Source of the DNA: a virus
Length of the DNA: 49,119 bases
Reading direction: 5' to 3' (one strand)
IMG/VR virus record: IMGVR_UViG_3300005253_000048
Coordinates: 1-49,119 of that record
A program made the translations under genes and the position numbers. Under the pieces are notes generated by a model. The model did no database searches. It saw only the letters and a list, made by a program, of their open reading frames with translations, and had not been told where the DNA came from. Position 1 is the first letter of the stretch; each line of letters begins with the position of its first letter. Positions 1 through 6,460 of the stretch are shown here, piece by piece.

Positions 1-105
1 ACCCGGATTGTCGCCGTTGTTCGTAGCGCAGAAAGGTTCAAGCCTTCCGGGTTCGCACGGGCCGCCCCAGCGCACGTCGCAGTGAATTTCAATCCAGATT
101 GCCAT
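1..105 (-). CDS. 5' part of the zinc-binding-like small protein that crosses the contig join (partial)
   Basis: This is the duplicated start of the 83-residue gene at 48852-49103; only the first 35 codons fit here before the contig end. The ATG (complement of 103-105) directly follows the TAG stop of the 39-codon gene at 106-225, so the two form one leftward transcript. See the full copy for the protein description. Confidence 0.85.
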   Translation of the reverse strand, partial: MAIWIEIHCDVRWGGPCEPGRLEPFCATNNGDNPG

Positions 106-121
106 CTACACCACATCCCTC
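1..121. repeat. Terminal direct repeat, left copy
   Basis: Bases 1-121 are identical to 48999-49119. An exact terminal overlap like this is what an assembler leaves when it closes a circle or assembles a circularly permuted phage genome. The non-redundant genome is therefore 48,998 bp. A real short terminal repeat in the virion DNA is possible but less likely, because a gene (48852-49103) reads straight through the right copy. Confidence 0.95.
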
Positions 122-225
122 ATTTCTTCCGCCTCCATGACTTGCGCCATCGTTCTGTGCTCCCGAAACGCCCATGACGCGCCAGGTGGCACGTCCCTCG
201 CAGGGCGCGGCTCGTCATCGGTCAT
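106..225 (-). CDS. Small 39-residue protein, unknown
   Basis: An ATG at 225 follows a strong AAGGAGG ribosome-binding site seven bases upstream, and the TAG stop abuts the ATG of the next gene. The product is short and acidic (it begins MTDDEPRP) with no recognisable domain. The strong Shine-Dalgarno and exact tiling between two neighbours are the only support. It belongs to the leftward early operon. Confidence 0.6.
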   Translation of the reverse strand: MTDDEPRPARDVPPGASWAFREHRTMAQVMEAEEMRDVV

Positions 226-237
226 GACGCGCCTCCT

Positions 238-756
238 TCAGCCATGCCCTGCCACAATATCTCTAACCTTCCGCGCCCGTTCCTCTGGCGCTCCCCAAGA
301 AGCTGCCGCTTCTTCCCGCTGCCGTTCCTCAGCCTGTCGCCGTTCATGTTCGGCAAGGTGCCGCTTGGCTATAGCACGGGCCATGAGCCGCTTTGTGGCT
401 ATTTGGTGGCAAGCCTTGTTCACGTCGGCCCTGGTCGGCAACTGGTAGCGTCCCCGCGTCAAGGCATCCACGGCCTCAGCCCCTATATCCGGGCCGTGCT
501 CAGCCAATATTGAAATCAGGCCGCGAGCGTAAACCTCTGGGTCCGTCGTCTCCGATTTCGGGTAGCTGGAAACGAGGATATCCGCGAGGCGGCTGGCCTG
601 ATCTTGGGTACACGATGCGCCGATAACCACACCGTCAAGTATTGCCATGCAGTCTGCTCTGGATACAAGCACACCATTCCTCGACACATCCAGCGAGTGC
701 AGTTCCGTTACCGAGATAAGGTTTTGTCGCTGCACAGCGGGAAGATTATGCGTCAT
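238..756 (-). CDS. Hypothetical protein next to the replication gene
   Basis: A 172-residue protein with an AAGGAG site ten bases before the ATG. The first half is unremarkable. Residues about 100-115 read LTRGRYQLPTRADVNKAC, a pattern seen in small phage replication proteins, and the C-terminal third is a charged Arg/Glu/Ala helix. The start overlaps the end of the DUF1376 gene by 11 bases, so it is probably translationally coupled to it. A role in replisome or helicase loading is a guess from position and this motif; no enzyme motif is visible. Confidence 0.7.
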   Translation of the reverse strand: MTHNLPAVQRQNLISVTELHSLDVSRNGVLVSRADCMAILDGVVIGASCTQDQASRLADILVSSYPKSETTDPEVYARGLISILAEHGPDIGAEAVDALTRGRYQLPTRADVNKACHQIATKRLMARAIAKRHLAEHERRQAEERQREEAAASWGAPEERARKVRDIVAGHG

Positions 757-1489
757 CGCGGAAACTCCTTATGGCTTCAAGGGTGGGGCTGGTCGGCGCT
801 GGGGGCGGCGGGTCGGGTTGGTCATCCCAGCGGCCTTGTGTTATCCATGTTGAAGGATAGACGATGTAGCCCTTAGAAACGGTGTCAGACGCGTTGTAAC
901 GCAACATACCAGCCATGAGCACGTCCGTGGTTGCCTCGCCACGTTTGATAACACCAATATATAGGCCCTTGGCCTTTTTCTTACCTGTCTTTCGGAGAAC
1001 CTGAAACCACCATTCTTCAAAGGCCGCTTCAATATCTTTCCCATTTTGGGGGGCTATGGGGGGAGATTCACCGTTAGGTGAATCTTCTAGGGAAGGGGAA
1101 GGGTAGGGGGCATTGCCCACGTCATGCCGCGCGGCATCGCCTGGGCATATACTTTTTTCCTTTCGCCACCGTGACTTAGCGCGACCGCTCTGAGATTTTG
1201 ATTGGCGGCGGCAATAATTCCACTCATCTTTTAATCTGCCCTGCGCGATCCAATTTCCGTCGTTTTTGCAGAACTCCGCGATCACAGGCCGGACGGTTTG
1301 GGCTACCTCCTCGACGGTCCTGCGGAAGTGCCTCGCCAGCCATTTATCGTCGTTAGGTACTCGGCATTCCGGGGTGCGCCACATCATCATTAAGAGTTGG
1401 AGATACACGCCATGTTCGGCGTCGGTAAGGTGTCCCGTGTCCGCCAAATAGGCGTCGGTCCAAAGCGGCAGGGAAGGGAATTGAGCCAT
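746..1489 (-). CDS. DUF1376 replication-associated protein
   Basis: A 247-residue protein whose first 70 residues match the DUF1376 pattern: PLWTDAYLADTGHLTDAEHG followed by a Leu-rich helix, an MMWR turn and the PNDDKWLAR segment. In this family the N-terminal domain is a winged-helix-like replication-initiator module, and phage members act in DNA replication. The middle is basic and low in complexity (about residues 90-150). The C-terminal third carries EAAFEEWW and a conserved-looking YPSTWITQGRW element, as in phage replication proteins. The ATG overlaps the preceding stop as TGATG. It is the best candidate initiator or helicase loader, since no DnaB or primase gene is evident. Confidence 0.8.
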   Translation of the reverse strand: MAQFPSLPLWTDAYLADTGHLTDAEHGVYLQLLMMMWRTPECRVPNDDKWLARHFRRTVEEVAQTVRPVIAEFCKNDGNWIAQGRLKDEWNYCRRQSKSQSGRAKSRWRKEKSICPGDAARHDVGNAPYPSPSLEDSPNGESPPIAPQNGKDIEAAFEEWWFQVLRKTGKKKAKGLYIGVIKRGEATTDVLMAGMLRYNASDTVSKGYIVYPSTWITQGRWDDQPDPPPPAPTSPTLEAIRSFRDDA

Positions 1490-1968
1490 CAGGCGGGCAC
1501 CTCATGGCTGGAAGCTAAGACAACATCTGGGCAATTTCGGACATCAAGAGAAACAAAATGTGTTCCATCGCTATTTGGAATCATCTTTAATTTGAGACGT
1601 TCTTTGCCACGAATTAACTTAGCCCTGAATTTGGTTAAGTCTACTAGAAACCATCGGCCTATGACTTCCCCTTCTACATGGCCATAGAAAAACCAGTCGC
1701 CCCAACCGTCTGTTATCTTCGATAGTTCTGTCTTCGCCCCACTATCGCGCTTGGCGCGAATAGTCACATCCCAAGGGTAACGACCAGCATAGCCTTCTCG
1801 GCGAAGGCGACAAGCAATGGTGACATTTTTTGCAGTAAAAACCACAAGATCAGCGGCTTGGGTTGTGTCTATCTCAAACGACGACACACATAGCAAATGT
1901 GGCCCAATTATGACCTTCGCTGCTTCTATATATTTATCGAACCAAAGACGGTCTTCGGCATAAGGCAT
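1489..1968 (-). CDS. Conserved-looking phage protein, unknown (possible nuclease fold)
   Basis: A 159-residue protein starting directly after the stop of the MT-A70 methyltransferase gene. It contains ADLVVFTAKNVTIACRLRR and a central TELSKITDGWGDWFFYGH segment with many acidic and aromatic residues. I recall similar proteins beside replication genes in phages but know no function. The order of Asp, then Thr/Arg residues, then Glu loosely recalls a PD-(D/E)XK core, but no ExK pair is clear. It overlaps the DUF1376 gene start by one base and so is part of the replication cluster. Confidence 0.75.
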   Translation of the reverse strand: MPYAEDRLWFDKYIEAAKVIIGPHLLCVSSFEIDTTQAADLVVFTAKNVTIACRLRREGYAGRYPWDVTIRAKRDSGAKTELSKITDGWGDWFFYGHVEGEVIGRWFLVDLTKFRAKLIRGKERLKLKMIPNSDGTHFVSLDVRNCPDVVLASSHEVPA

Positions 1969-2991
1969 TCATGGAGCCTCGGGGAATTTGTCCGTTTCGT
2001 TGCCGAACTGGTCGAACCCTGTGCGAGCTTCTCGGCTGAACATATCCAGGCGAGGGCTATCACACACCCGGCGCACCGTTTCATAGAAGGCATCGGGCTT
2101 TCGACTGTGTTCCCGCCGGGGTGCATTAAAGCAACAAAAGAAATCCTTGGTCTCGACAAACTCAGGTGCCCCTTTGCGGGCATACAAGGCAAATTCACAG
2201 TTGTATTGAGGAAGGCCCACGGGCTGGAAGCCGCCCGGCTTGTGCCAGACGAACGCGCAGACGTATTTAAATTTCCACTTGTCCAGGAGCCGCAACGCCA
2301 TCGGCAAAAATTTATGAGTCGTCCATAGGAAGAGGTGGCAGTCGTCAGCAGCCGGTATGTCCATTTTGACCAGTTCGGCCTCATCCATGGTCGGGTAGTC
2401 GAAGTCGGCTTGGTTCTGCCGTACATCCCGGTCGATCTTCTTCATCGGCCAAGGTGGATCAATGACGATGCAATGGTATTTGCGGTCTGGGACTGGCAGA
2501 GTTGGGTTGGTTTCTTCAAGCGCGGCGTTCGCATCTTTCTTTTTCTTGCTCACCGTGCTTCGCGTTGCCTTCGCCGCCAACTGTTCGGCCGTTGCGGCCT
2601 TTCCTTTTTCGTAGCCTTCTTCTATAGCGGCTTCCCGTTCCTCTTCGGGGACACTCGCTGCCCGCTGCCATTGGCTTGATTCCTTCTTTGATATCCCAAT
2701 ATCGGCCAAGGTAGGCCGGTCATCAACCTGGTCCTTTTTTGGTACCAGGTCAGTGCGCTTCCCTGGTGCTTTATCCATTTCGGCCAGCATAGCCCCAGCC
2801 CGGACTTCGGCGCGAAGCCTAATCTCTGCCGCCCACATTTCCATCTTGGGGTCTTTGGCTTGCTTCGCGTATGACTGCATTGCTACCGCCTTGTCGCGGA
2901 TATCTTTGACCTCATCCACGTCACGCGCAGCCTGAAGGGCCTGGCGAGCGGCCTCGTAGCGAACAAGTTGGGTTTTCGGATGGGAAGTCAT
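1969..2991 (-). CDS. MT-A70 family adenine-N6 DNA methyltransferase
   Basis: A 340-residue protein. The ATG at 2991 is chosen because AAAGGA lies just upstream; a longer reading to 3054 has no such site. The C-terminal half carries the MT-A70 signature: CIVIDPPWPMKK with the DPPW catalytic motif at residues 178-181, then a DCHLFLWTTHKFLP segment and a YNCEFALYARKG strand. The N-terminal 140 residues are helical and charged, as in phage MT-A70 proteins with an N-terminal DNA-binding-like part. It would methylate adenine in DNA, probably to protect phage DNA from host restriction. No cognate restriction enzyme is seen. Confidence 0.9.
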   Translation of the reverse strand: MTSHPKTQLVRYEAARQALQAARDVDEVKDIRDKAVAMQSYAKQAKDPKMEMWAAEIRLRAEVRAGAMLAEMDKAPGKRTDLVPKKDQVDDRPTLADIGISKKESSQWQRAASVPEEEREAAIEEGYEKGKAATAEQLAAKATRSTVSKKKKDANAALEETNPTLPVPDRKYHCIVIDPPWPMKKIDRDVRQNQADFDYPTMDEAELVKMDIPAADDCHLFLWTTHKFLPMALRLLDKWKFKYVCAFVWHKPGGFQPVGLPQYNCEFALYARKGAPEFVETKDFFCCFNAPRREHSRKPDAFYETVRRVCDSPRLDMFSREARTGFDQFGNETDKFPEAP

Positions 2992-3098
2992 CGCAATCCT
3001 TTCATGGTGGCGGCGGGGGAAGGGCGTGAAAGGATGCGAAAACACCCTGTCCACCCGACCGCTTCGACTGCCGAGGGATCAAACCCCAACCCATCCAT
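2988..3098 (-). CDS. Possible 36-residue leader protein
   Basis: The ATG at 3098 sits six bases after GGAGGG, and the TGA stop overlaps the ATG of the methyltransferase gene as ATGA. The peptide has no recognisable domain. Coupling to the next gene and the ribosome-binding site are its only support; the alternative is 137 bases of untranslated leader. Confidence 0.35.
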   Translation of the reverse strand: MDGLGFDPSAVEAVGWTGCFRILSRPSPAATMKGLR

Positions 3099-3128
3099 AT
3101 TCTACCCTCCCATCGCGTTCGTCAAGTC

Positions 3129-3563
3129 CTATCCTTGCCCAAGGCGGCGTGCTTCCTTCTCACCCTCAACGCCTGCGAGTAGCCGCTTATAGACCTCGGT
3201 TCTGATAATCGAATCCTCGCTTAACCGCCGAACCGGCAGTCCGCGACGTTCGGCGTATCGAATCTCGTTTGCCGTCGATGAACCAATATATGGCTTGTCG
3301 TCCACGTCGGCATCGATCACGAAGATTTCATCGGCGAGGTCGATCTTGCGGAGATGGAGTTCGTCCATCGCGTCGGCACACCCTTCGTGTTCCGCAAGGT
3401 GATCCGTGAGGGCGGGGTCATACCACCATGGGAGAAGGTTCAACCCCATCGTCACTGCCAGTTCATCGCGCTCGATGATCCACTCGCAGACGGCCATGAT
3501 GGCAGTGAAGCGAGATGATCCGCACATGACGACGACCTTGGGCTTTGCGGTCTTCTCGGTCAT
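3129..3563 (-). CDS. Nucleoside 2-deoxyribosyltransferase-like protein
   Basis: A 144-residue protein. It begins with a Rossmann-like strand, VVVMCGSSRF, has HLRKIDLADEIFVIDAD in the middle (the usual Asp-rich strand of this fold), and then IGSSTANEIRYAERRGLPVR, which matches the family's substrate-binding Glu helix. Such proteins exchange or hydrolyse bases on deoxynucleosides or nucleotides and often serve nucleotide salvage or DNA modification in phages. The stop of the DnaA-like gene overlaps its ATG by four bases. Function is inferred from fold signature only. Confidence 0.72.
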   Translation of the reverse strand: MTEKTAKPKVVVMCGSSRFTAIMAVCEWIIERDELAVTMGLNLLPWWYDPALTDHLAEHEGCADAMDELHLRKIDLADEIFVIDADVDDKPYIGSSTANEIRYAERRGLPVRRLSEDSIIRTEVYKRLLAGVEGEKEARRLGQG

Positions 3564-3892
3564 CGATCTTCCCTTTCCTTGTCCGGCGGTTCTGTCAACG
3601 GCTTTCGCATCAGGTTCCCGACCGCGTACATGATCGAGGTATGGTCCCGATTGAAGGCACGCCCCAGCTCGGGGAACGAAGCGCAGGTTTCAAGGAAACA
3701 CCGTCGGATGGCCTCGTGTCGGCAGCGGACAAGAGTAGTGTACCGCCTGCGCGAAAGGAGTTCCAAGCGGGTGAAGCCGTATTTGTAGCACGTTTCGTCC
3801 TGAATCCGGCGGATTTGCGATATATATTGCGGGGGCGGCTTCACCGTCCACCCGTGGGACAGGAGGAATTCTTCTGCTTCTCTGAGTTCCAT
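3560..3892 (-). CDS. Stand-alone DnaA domain IV (origin-binding) protein
   Basis: A 110-residue protein. Residues about 35-95 match the DnaA C-terminal domain: YGFTRLELLSRRR, then RCRHEAIRRC, and GRAFNRDHTSIMYAV, which carries the DHT(S/T) signature that reads DnaA boxes. The AAA+ ATPase and N-terminal domains of DnaA are absent. The protein should bind TTATCCACA-like sites without nucleotide control, either to help start phage replication or to compete with host DnaA. A perfect DnaA box lies at 46009-46017. Its start shares one base with the stop of the 58-residue gene upstream (TAATG). Confidence 0.85.
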   Translation of the reverse strand: MELREAEEFLLSHGWTVKPPPQYISQIRRIQDETCYKYGFTRLELLSRRRYTTLVRCRHEAIRRCFLETCASFPELGRAFNRDHTSIMYAVGNLMRKPLTEPPDKEREDR

Positions 3893-4068
3893 TATGGTTT
3901 ATCCACCGGGGCGTACACGCGAGCCATCACGGTTTTCTCAAGCCGAGCCTTGAAGTCTTCGGAATCTGCGAGCGCGTTCTTTTTGCGGTGGGGTCGCGTC
4001 GGTGGTAAATCGAGTTCCATGCGCTTCAGCATGTCGGCGCGGTCCTCGTCTGACATGCGGAGAATCAT
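3892..4068 (-). CDS. Small charged protein, unknown (58 residues)
   Basis: The ATG overlaps the TGA of the methyltransferase-like gene (ATGA), and the TAA overlaps the ATG of the DnaA-like gene (TAATG), so it tiles the operon exactly. The product begins MILRMSDEDRADMLKRMEL, is mostly helical and charged, and has a basic HRKK stretch in the middle. No family is recognised. A small partner of the neighbouring DnaA-like protein is possible but only by position. Confidence 0.65.
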   Translation of the reverse strand: MILRMSDEDRADMLKRMELDLPPTRPHRKKNALADSEDFKARLEKTVMARVYAPVDKP

Positions 4069-4670
4069 GCCTGAATCTCGGTTATTGTCATTTCGGGGCG
4101 GCGCTCAAAAATTGAAAATATTCGGGTCGCCCGTCGGAAACCCGTTACTACCGCCACGAGGCCAACGAGTTTCCATTCCTTCCGCCGAAACATGGGATAT
4201 GAAGTATGGAGCATCCCAAAGTGTCCCCCAGGGCGAAGAACGCGATGGGCCTCCTTCATGAATTTCCCGAGCGGGAACGGGGGGCAGCCGTAGATCTTGC
4301 TGTCGTCCTTGCTGTAGGGTGGATCTGAAAGCACCAAATCGAATGTGGCGTCGGCAAATGGTAGGGCCGCGCAATCCCCAAGGTGGTCGGGGACACGAAC
4401 ATCGTCCCTCACCATGTCAAGGGTGACGTGGCCAGGGGGTAGATCGGCGCTTTTTAGTGATCCACTTGGCGCGTGTAGGACAGTTTCCGCGTTGGGGAAT
4501 AGGGCGAGTGCGCGCTTGAGAAATGTCAGGGGATACTGACCATGCAAACGGACCTTATCCCAGCTCGTTCCGCAGTACCAGACGCCATAAACCCAGCCCT
4601 TGTCCTCCACCGTGACGGGGTATTTCGGGAAGGTCCGATTGTAGTTCGAAACTGAGATTGTACCATTCAT
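4065..4670 (-). CDS. SAM-dependent methyltransferase with DPPY motif
   Basis: A 201-residue protein. Residues 111-122 read DLVLSDPPYSKD, the catalytic motif of amino-methyltransferases acting on DNA adenine or cytosine, and HRVLRPGGHFGML is the usual class I strand-turn. A DCAALPFADATFD stretch gives the SAM-fold motif between them. It is short for a sequence-specific DNA methyltransferase and lacks an obvious target-recognition domain, so substrate is uncertain (DNA or small molecule). Its ATG overlaps a tiny ORF's stop, and its own stop overlaps the next gene. With the MT-A70 enzyme it gives the phage two candidate DNA-modifying methyltransferases. Confidence 0.78.
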   Translation of the reverse strand: MNGTISVSNYNRTFPKYPVTVEDKGWVYGVWYCGTSWDKVRLHGQYPLTFLKRALALFPNAETVLHAPSGSLKSADLPPGHVTLDMVRDDVRVPDHLGDCAALPFADATFDLVLSDPPYSKDDSKIYGCPPFPLGKFMKEAHRVLRPGGHFGMLHTSYPMFRRKEWKLVGLVAVVTGFRRATRIFSIFERRPEMTITEIQA

Positions 4671-4735
4671 GCCTTCGCCCCCAACAGCGCAACCTCGGCG
4701 TCGGGATTGTGGGGGAGGGTGCGGCCTTCCATCAT
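4667..4735 (-). CDS. 22-residue micro-ORF resembling the N-terminus of DnaB helicase
   Basis: The ATG overlaps the stop of the MmcB-like nuclease gene, and the TGA overlaps the ATG of the DPPY methyltransferase gene. The peptide contains RTLPHNPDAEVALLGA, very like the first residues of replicative DnaB helicases (LPHN...AE.AVLGA). It could be a remnant of a lost helicase gene or a coupling leader. It shares the end LLGAKA and about 17 bases with the micro-ORF at 5589-5639. Confidence 0.4.
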   Translation of the reverse strand: MMEGRTLPHNPDAEVALLGAKA

Positions 4736-5592
4736 GCCGTCACCTTGGGGAGCTGCCAGTAAGGCACTGGTGGGGGTCGCCGACCGGCGCTTTTCAAGCA
4801 ATCTAAAATTTGGTCGATCAGGACCGTCAGCCGCTTTATCTCGCAATCAGCGGACAAACTCGCCTCGCGCCCGGCGAAGTGTCGGTCAAGGTTGTCCGCA
4901 AGGTTGGATAGCGATATGCTTTCGGGCATTCCCAGCGCGGCGGCTATTTTTTGTCGTACCGTGTCCGTGTCTGCCGCCAACTGCCGAGCGATGTCATCTC
5001 GCGTTCGGCGGGCTTCGGCAATAATCTCGGCTGCTTCCGCCGCCACTTTTTCTGCGTAAACCCGTGCTTGTGCCAAGTTCACTGCCGCTGCCGCGACATC
5101 CTTTGCCAAGCCCCGTCGTTCCAACCGAGCGGCATCCCATATTCTGGCTTGACGCGGACCGATGGTATGCGTGAGTCGGTCGATCCCGTCGATCAGTAGT
5201 TTCAACAGCGCCGCCTCGGGAAGTTCGGTGGGCGTGTACGGCGCCCCCTTCGTGGTGCGCCATATCTTGTCCGAGCGGACGATGAGGCCACACGCCGCTG
5301 GAACCTCGTCCCGTTTGATGAGGCTCTTCGGAACGGCAAAAATGACTGTGCCAGCGAAATCAAGATATTTCTGCCACTTGCCCGCATTCACATCCGCAAG
5401 GAAATCGGCCCGCGATACCTTGATCTCATAGGCCGTGGGCAGGGGCCGGGACCATGACTTGAAAAGGGTGAACACATCCGGGCGTGGGCTGCCGCTCGGC
5501 CCCATTTGCATGTTCTCCCACACCAGCCGGGCCGTATTAACCCGTAGATGTTCGGCCAAGTCAGCGGCCAAGCCATCATGCGTCCAGATCAT
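4732..5592 (-). CDS. MmcB/PD-(D/E)XK-like nuclease with coiled-coil tail
   Basis: A 286-residue protein starting at the ATG at 5592 (GGGGGCGAAGGC upstream), not at 5745. Residues 25-112 carry a PD-(D/E)XK-like core as in the MmcB DNA-repair family: RPDVFTL (Asp39), AYEIKVSRADFLAD (Glu56, Lys58), KWQKYLDFA, a FAVP strand and CGLIV. Residues about 165-260 are a long Ala/Glu/Arg coiled coil. It probably cuts or processes DNA during replication or recombination, alongside RusA upstream. The start overlaps a 16-codon micro-ORF. Confidence 0.72.
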   Translation of the reverse strand: MIWTHDGLAADLAEHLRVNTARLVWENMQMGPSGSPRPDVFTLFKSWSRPLPTAYEIKVSRADFLADVNAGKWQKYLDFAGTVIFAVPKSLIKRDEVPAACGLIVRSDKIWRTTKGAPYTPTELPEAALLKLLIDGIDRLTHTIGPRQARIWDAARLERRGLAKDVAAAAVNLAQARVYAEKVAAEAAEIIAEARRTRDDIARQLAADTDTVRQKIAAALGMPESISLSNLADNLDRHFAGREASLSADCEIKRLTVLIDQILDCLKSAGRRPPPVPYWQLPKVTA

Positions 5593-5639
5593 GCCTTCGC
5601 CCCCAGGAGGTGCATCGCGTAGTCCAGGCAGGCGGTCAC
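5589..5639 (-). CDS. 16-residue micro-ORF coupled to the nuclease gene
   Basis: GTG at 5639 follows the TAA of the small membrane gene directly, and the TGA overlaps the nuclease ATG (ATGA). The peptide ends LLGAKA, exactly like the micro-ORF at 4667-4735. The shared 3' DNA contains the ribosome-binding site of the next gene, so either the peptide or only the site may be conserved. Confidence 0.3.
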   Translation of the reverse strand: MTACLDYAMHLLGAKA

Positions 5640-5786
5640 TTAGAACGAGCCCGTTAAGACAATTGCTGCGACCATCTGCATAAACGCCCCCACGGCCAGA
5701 GTAAGCGTTGCTCCATTCGATGGGCCCGCAAAAGCACCTGTCCACATCATGATACTGCCCAAGTAAAACATTTGCCCATTTTCCAT
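5640..5786 (-). CDS. Small membrane protein (48 residues)
   Basis: The ATG at 5786 follows GAGGA by nine bases and lies 13 bases after the RusA gene stop. The product is hydrophobic nearly throughout: MFYLGSIMMWTGAFAG and a second stretch from TLTLAVGAF to AAIVL give two short transmembrane segments. Function is unknown. Small membrane proteins are frequent in phage early operons and often act on the host envelope or exclude superinfection. Confidence 0.6.
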   Translation of the reverse strand: MENGQMFYLGSIMMWTGAFAGPSNGATLTLAVGAFMQMVAAIVLTGSF

Positions 5787-5799
5787 GTCGTTCTATCCT

Positions 5800-6150
5800 C
5801 TATCTCTCAGCCGCCGACACCCTCACCGTCGTTGTTTCACCCCACCGTGCAGTTACCTGTTGGACGTGCGAATCGTCCTCGATGATGCCGTATTTGGTCA
5901 GCAAATCCAGCACCGGCTTGATTCGGTTGTCGATGTCGCCGACGCCCTTTCGCTTGCGCTCCACCGTCAAGTCCACCACCACCTCGCCCTTGAAGCACGT
6001 CGGCTGGGTGGCCCGCTGTATCTTGAGCCGCCAGGCCGCCTCCGTGAGCCACTGGTTGTACGCCTTCGACCGCACCCGGCCCAGTCCCGGCACGTTGACG
6101 TAGGCGTTGTTCAGGGATGGCGGGATGGGGAGGAATAGCGTGACGGTCAT
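5800..6150 (-). CDS. rusA: RusA family Holliday junction resolvase
   Basis: A 116-residue protein, the usual RusA length. It begins with LFLPIPPSLNNAYVN, typical of the family, and carries GVGDIDNRIKPVLDLL (Asp72 and Asp74) followed by GIIEDDSHVQQV (Asp92/Asp93), the catalytic acidic residues of RusA. It cleaves four-way DNA junctions made in replication and recombination, and would resolve branched phage DNA before packaging. Its ATG overlaps the stop of the small regulator gene at 6147. Together with ERF on the other strand it forms the phage recombination set. Confidence 0.93.
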   Translation of the reverse strand: MTVTLFLPIPPSLNNAYVNVPGLGRVRSKAYNQWLTEAAWRLKIQRATQPTCFKGEVVVDLTVERKRKGVGDIDNRIKPVLDLLTKYGIIEDDSHVQQVTARWGETTTVRVSAAER

Positions 6151-6335
6151 TCGTGGCCTGCCATGAAGGCACGGACCTTATCTACCGTGGTGAGTGACGG
6201 AGAAAGCCCTCTGCGAAGATGCAGCACGAAGCCCGGGTTCTTGAGCGCCTGCCGCCCGAAGGCGGTTGGCCTCATCTTTGTCCTAACGAGAAATGCCTCG
6301 ACCTCCGCCAGAAATTGCTCTGATATTTTTTCCAT
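6147..6335 (-). CDS. Small putative DNA-binding regulator
   Basis: A 62-residue protein from the ATG at 6335 (AGGG eight to nine bases upstream); a GTG at 6344 is the alternative. The sequence (FLVRTKMRPTAFGRQALKNP, then HLRRGLSPSLTTVDKVRAFM) resembles compact helix-turn-helix proteins of proteobacterial phages and prophages in which ArgArgGly-Ser-Pro-Ser precedes the last helix. As the first gene leftward from the divergent control region it is well placed to regulate both promoters. No classical repressor with a self-cleavage domain is present. Confidence 0.6.
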   Translation of the reverse strand: MEKISEQFLAEVEAFLVRTKMRPTAFGRQALKNPGFVLHLRRGLSPSLTTVDKVRAFMAGHE

Positions 6336-6348
6336 GCTGGGCACCCTA

Positions 6349-6372
6349 CATGCTGGTTGCCACCCCTGTCAA
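6349..6372 (-). promoter_or_regulatory. Putative leftward early promoter
   Basis: On the minus strand TTGACA (6367-6372) is followed after an 18-base spacer by TAGGGT, a weak -10. Transcription would begin close to the GTG/ATG of the regulator gene, so the message would have a very short leader or none. The -35 match is perfect and the -10 match is poor. Confidence 0.4.
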
Positions 6373-6396
6373 CTTATCAATTATAAAATATTCCTA

Positions 6397-6426
6397 TTGA
6401 CACGCCCCCTCGCCATGGTCTACCGT
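6397..6426 (+). promoter_or_regulatory. Putative rightward early promoter
   Basis: TTGACA at 6397-6402 is followed after an 18-base spacer by TACCGT, a weak -10 at 6421-6426. It would drive the rightward operon beginning at 6461. The design mirrors the leftward promoter (perfect -35, same spacer, weak -10), which suggests activation or shared control. Confidence 0.4.
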
Positions 6427-6460
6427 CCCCCCATCAACATCTGGGAAAGGACAGCACGCC

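Larger units (their letters stand above)
6336..6460. promoter_or_regulatory. Divergent early control region
   Basis: This 125-base gap separates the leftward and rightward operons and holds the AT-rich core ATCAATTATAAAATATT in an otherwise GC-rich genome. Two TTGACA boxes lie head-to-head as TGTCAA (6367-6372) and TTGACA (6397-6402), forming a perfect 6-base inverted repeat with a 24-base spacer. It is the likely early promoter-operator switch and a candidate target for the small regulator at 6147-6335. Confidence 0.65.

Noticed and set aside
1-121. True short direct terminal repeats as in T7-like virions
   Set aside because: A gene reads through the repeat into the other end in frame, and the length equals a common assembly k-mer.
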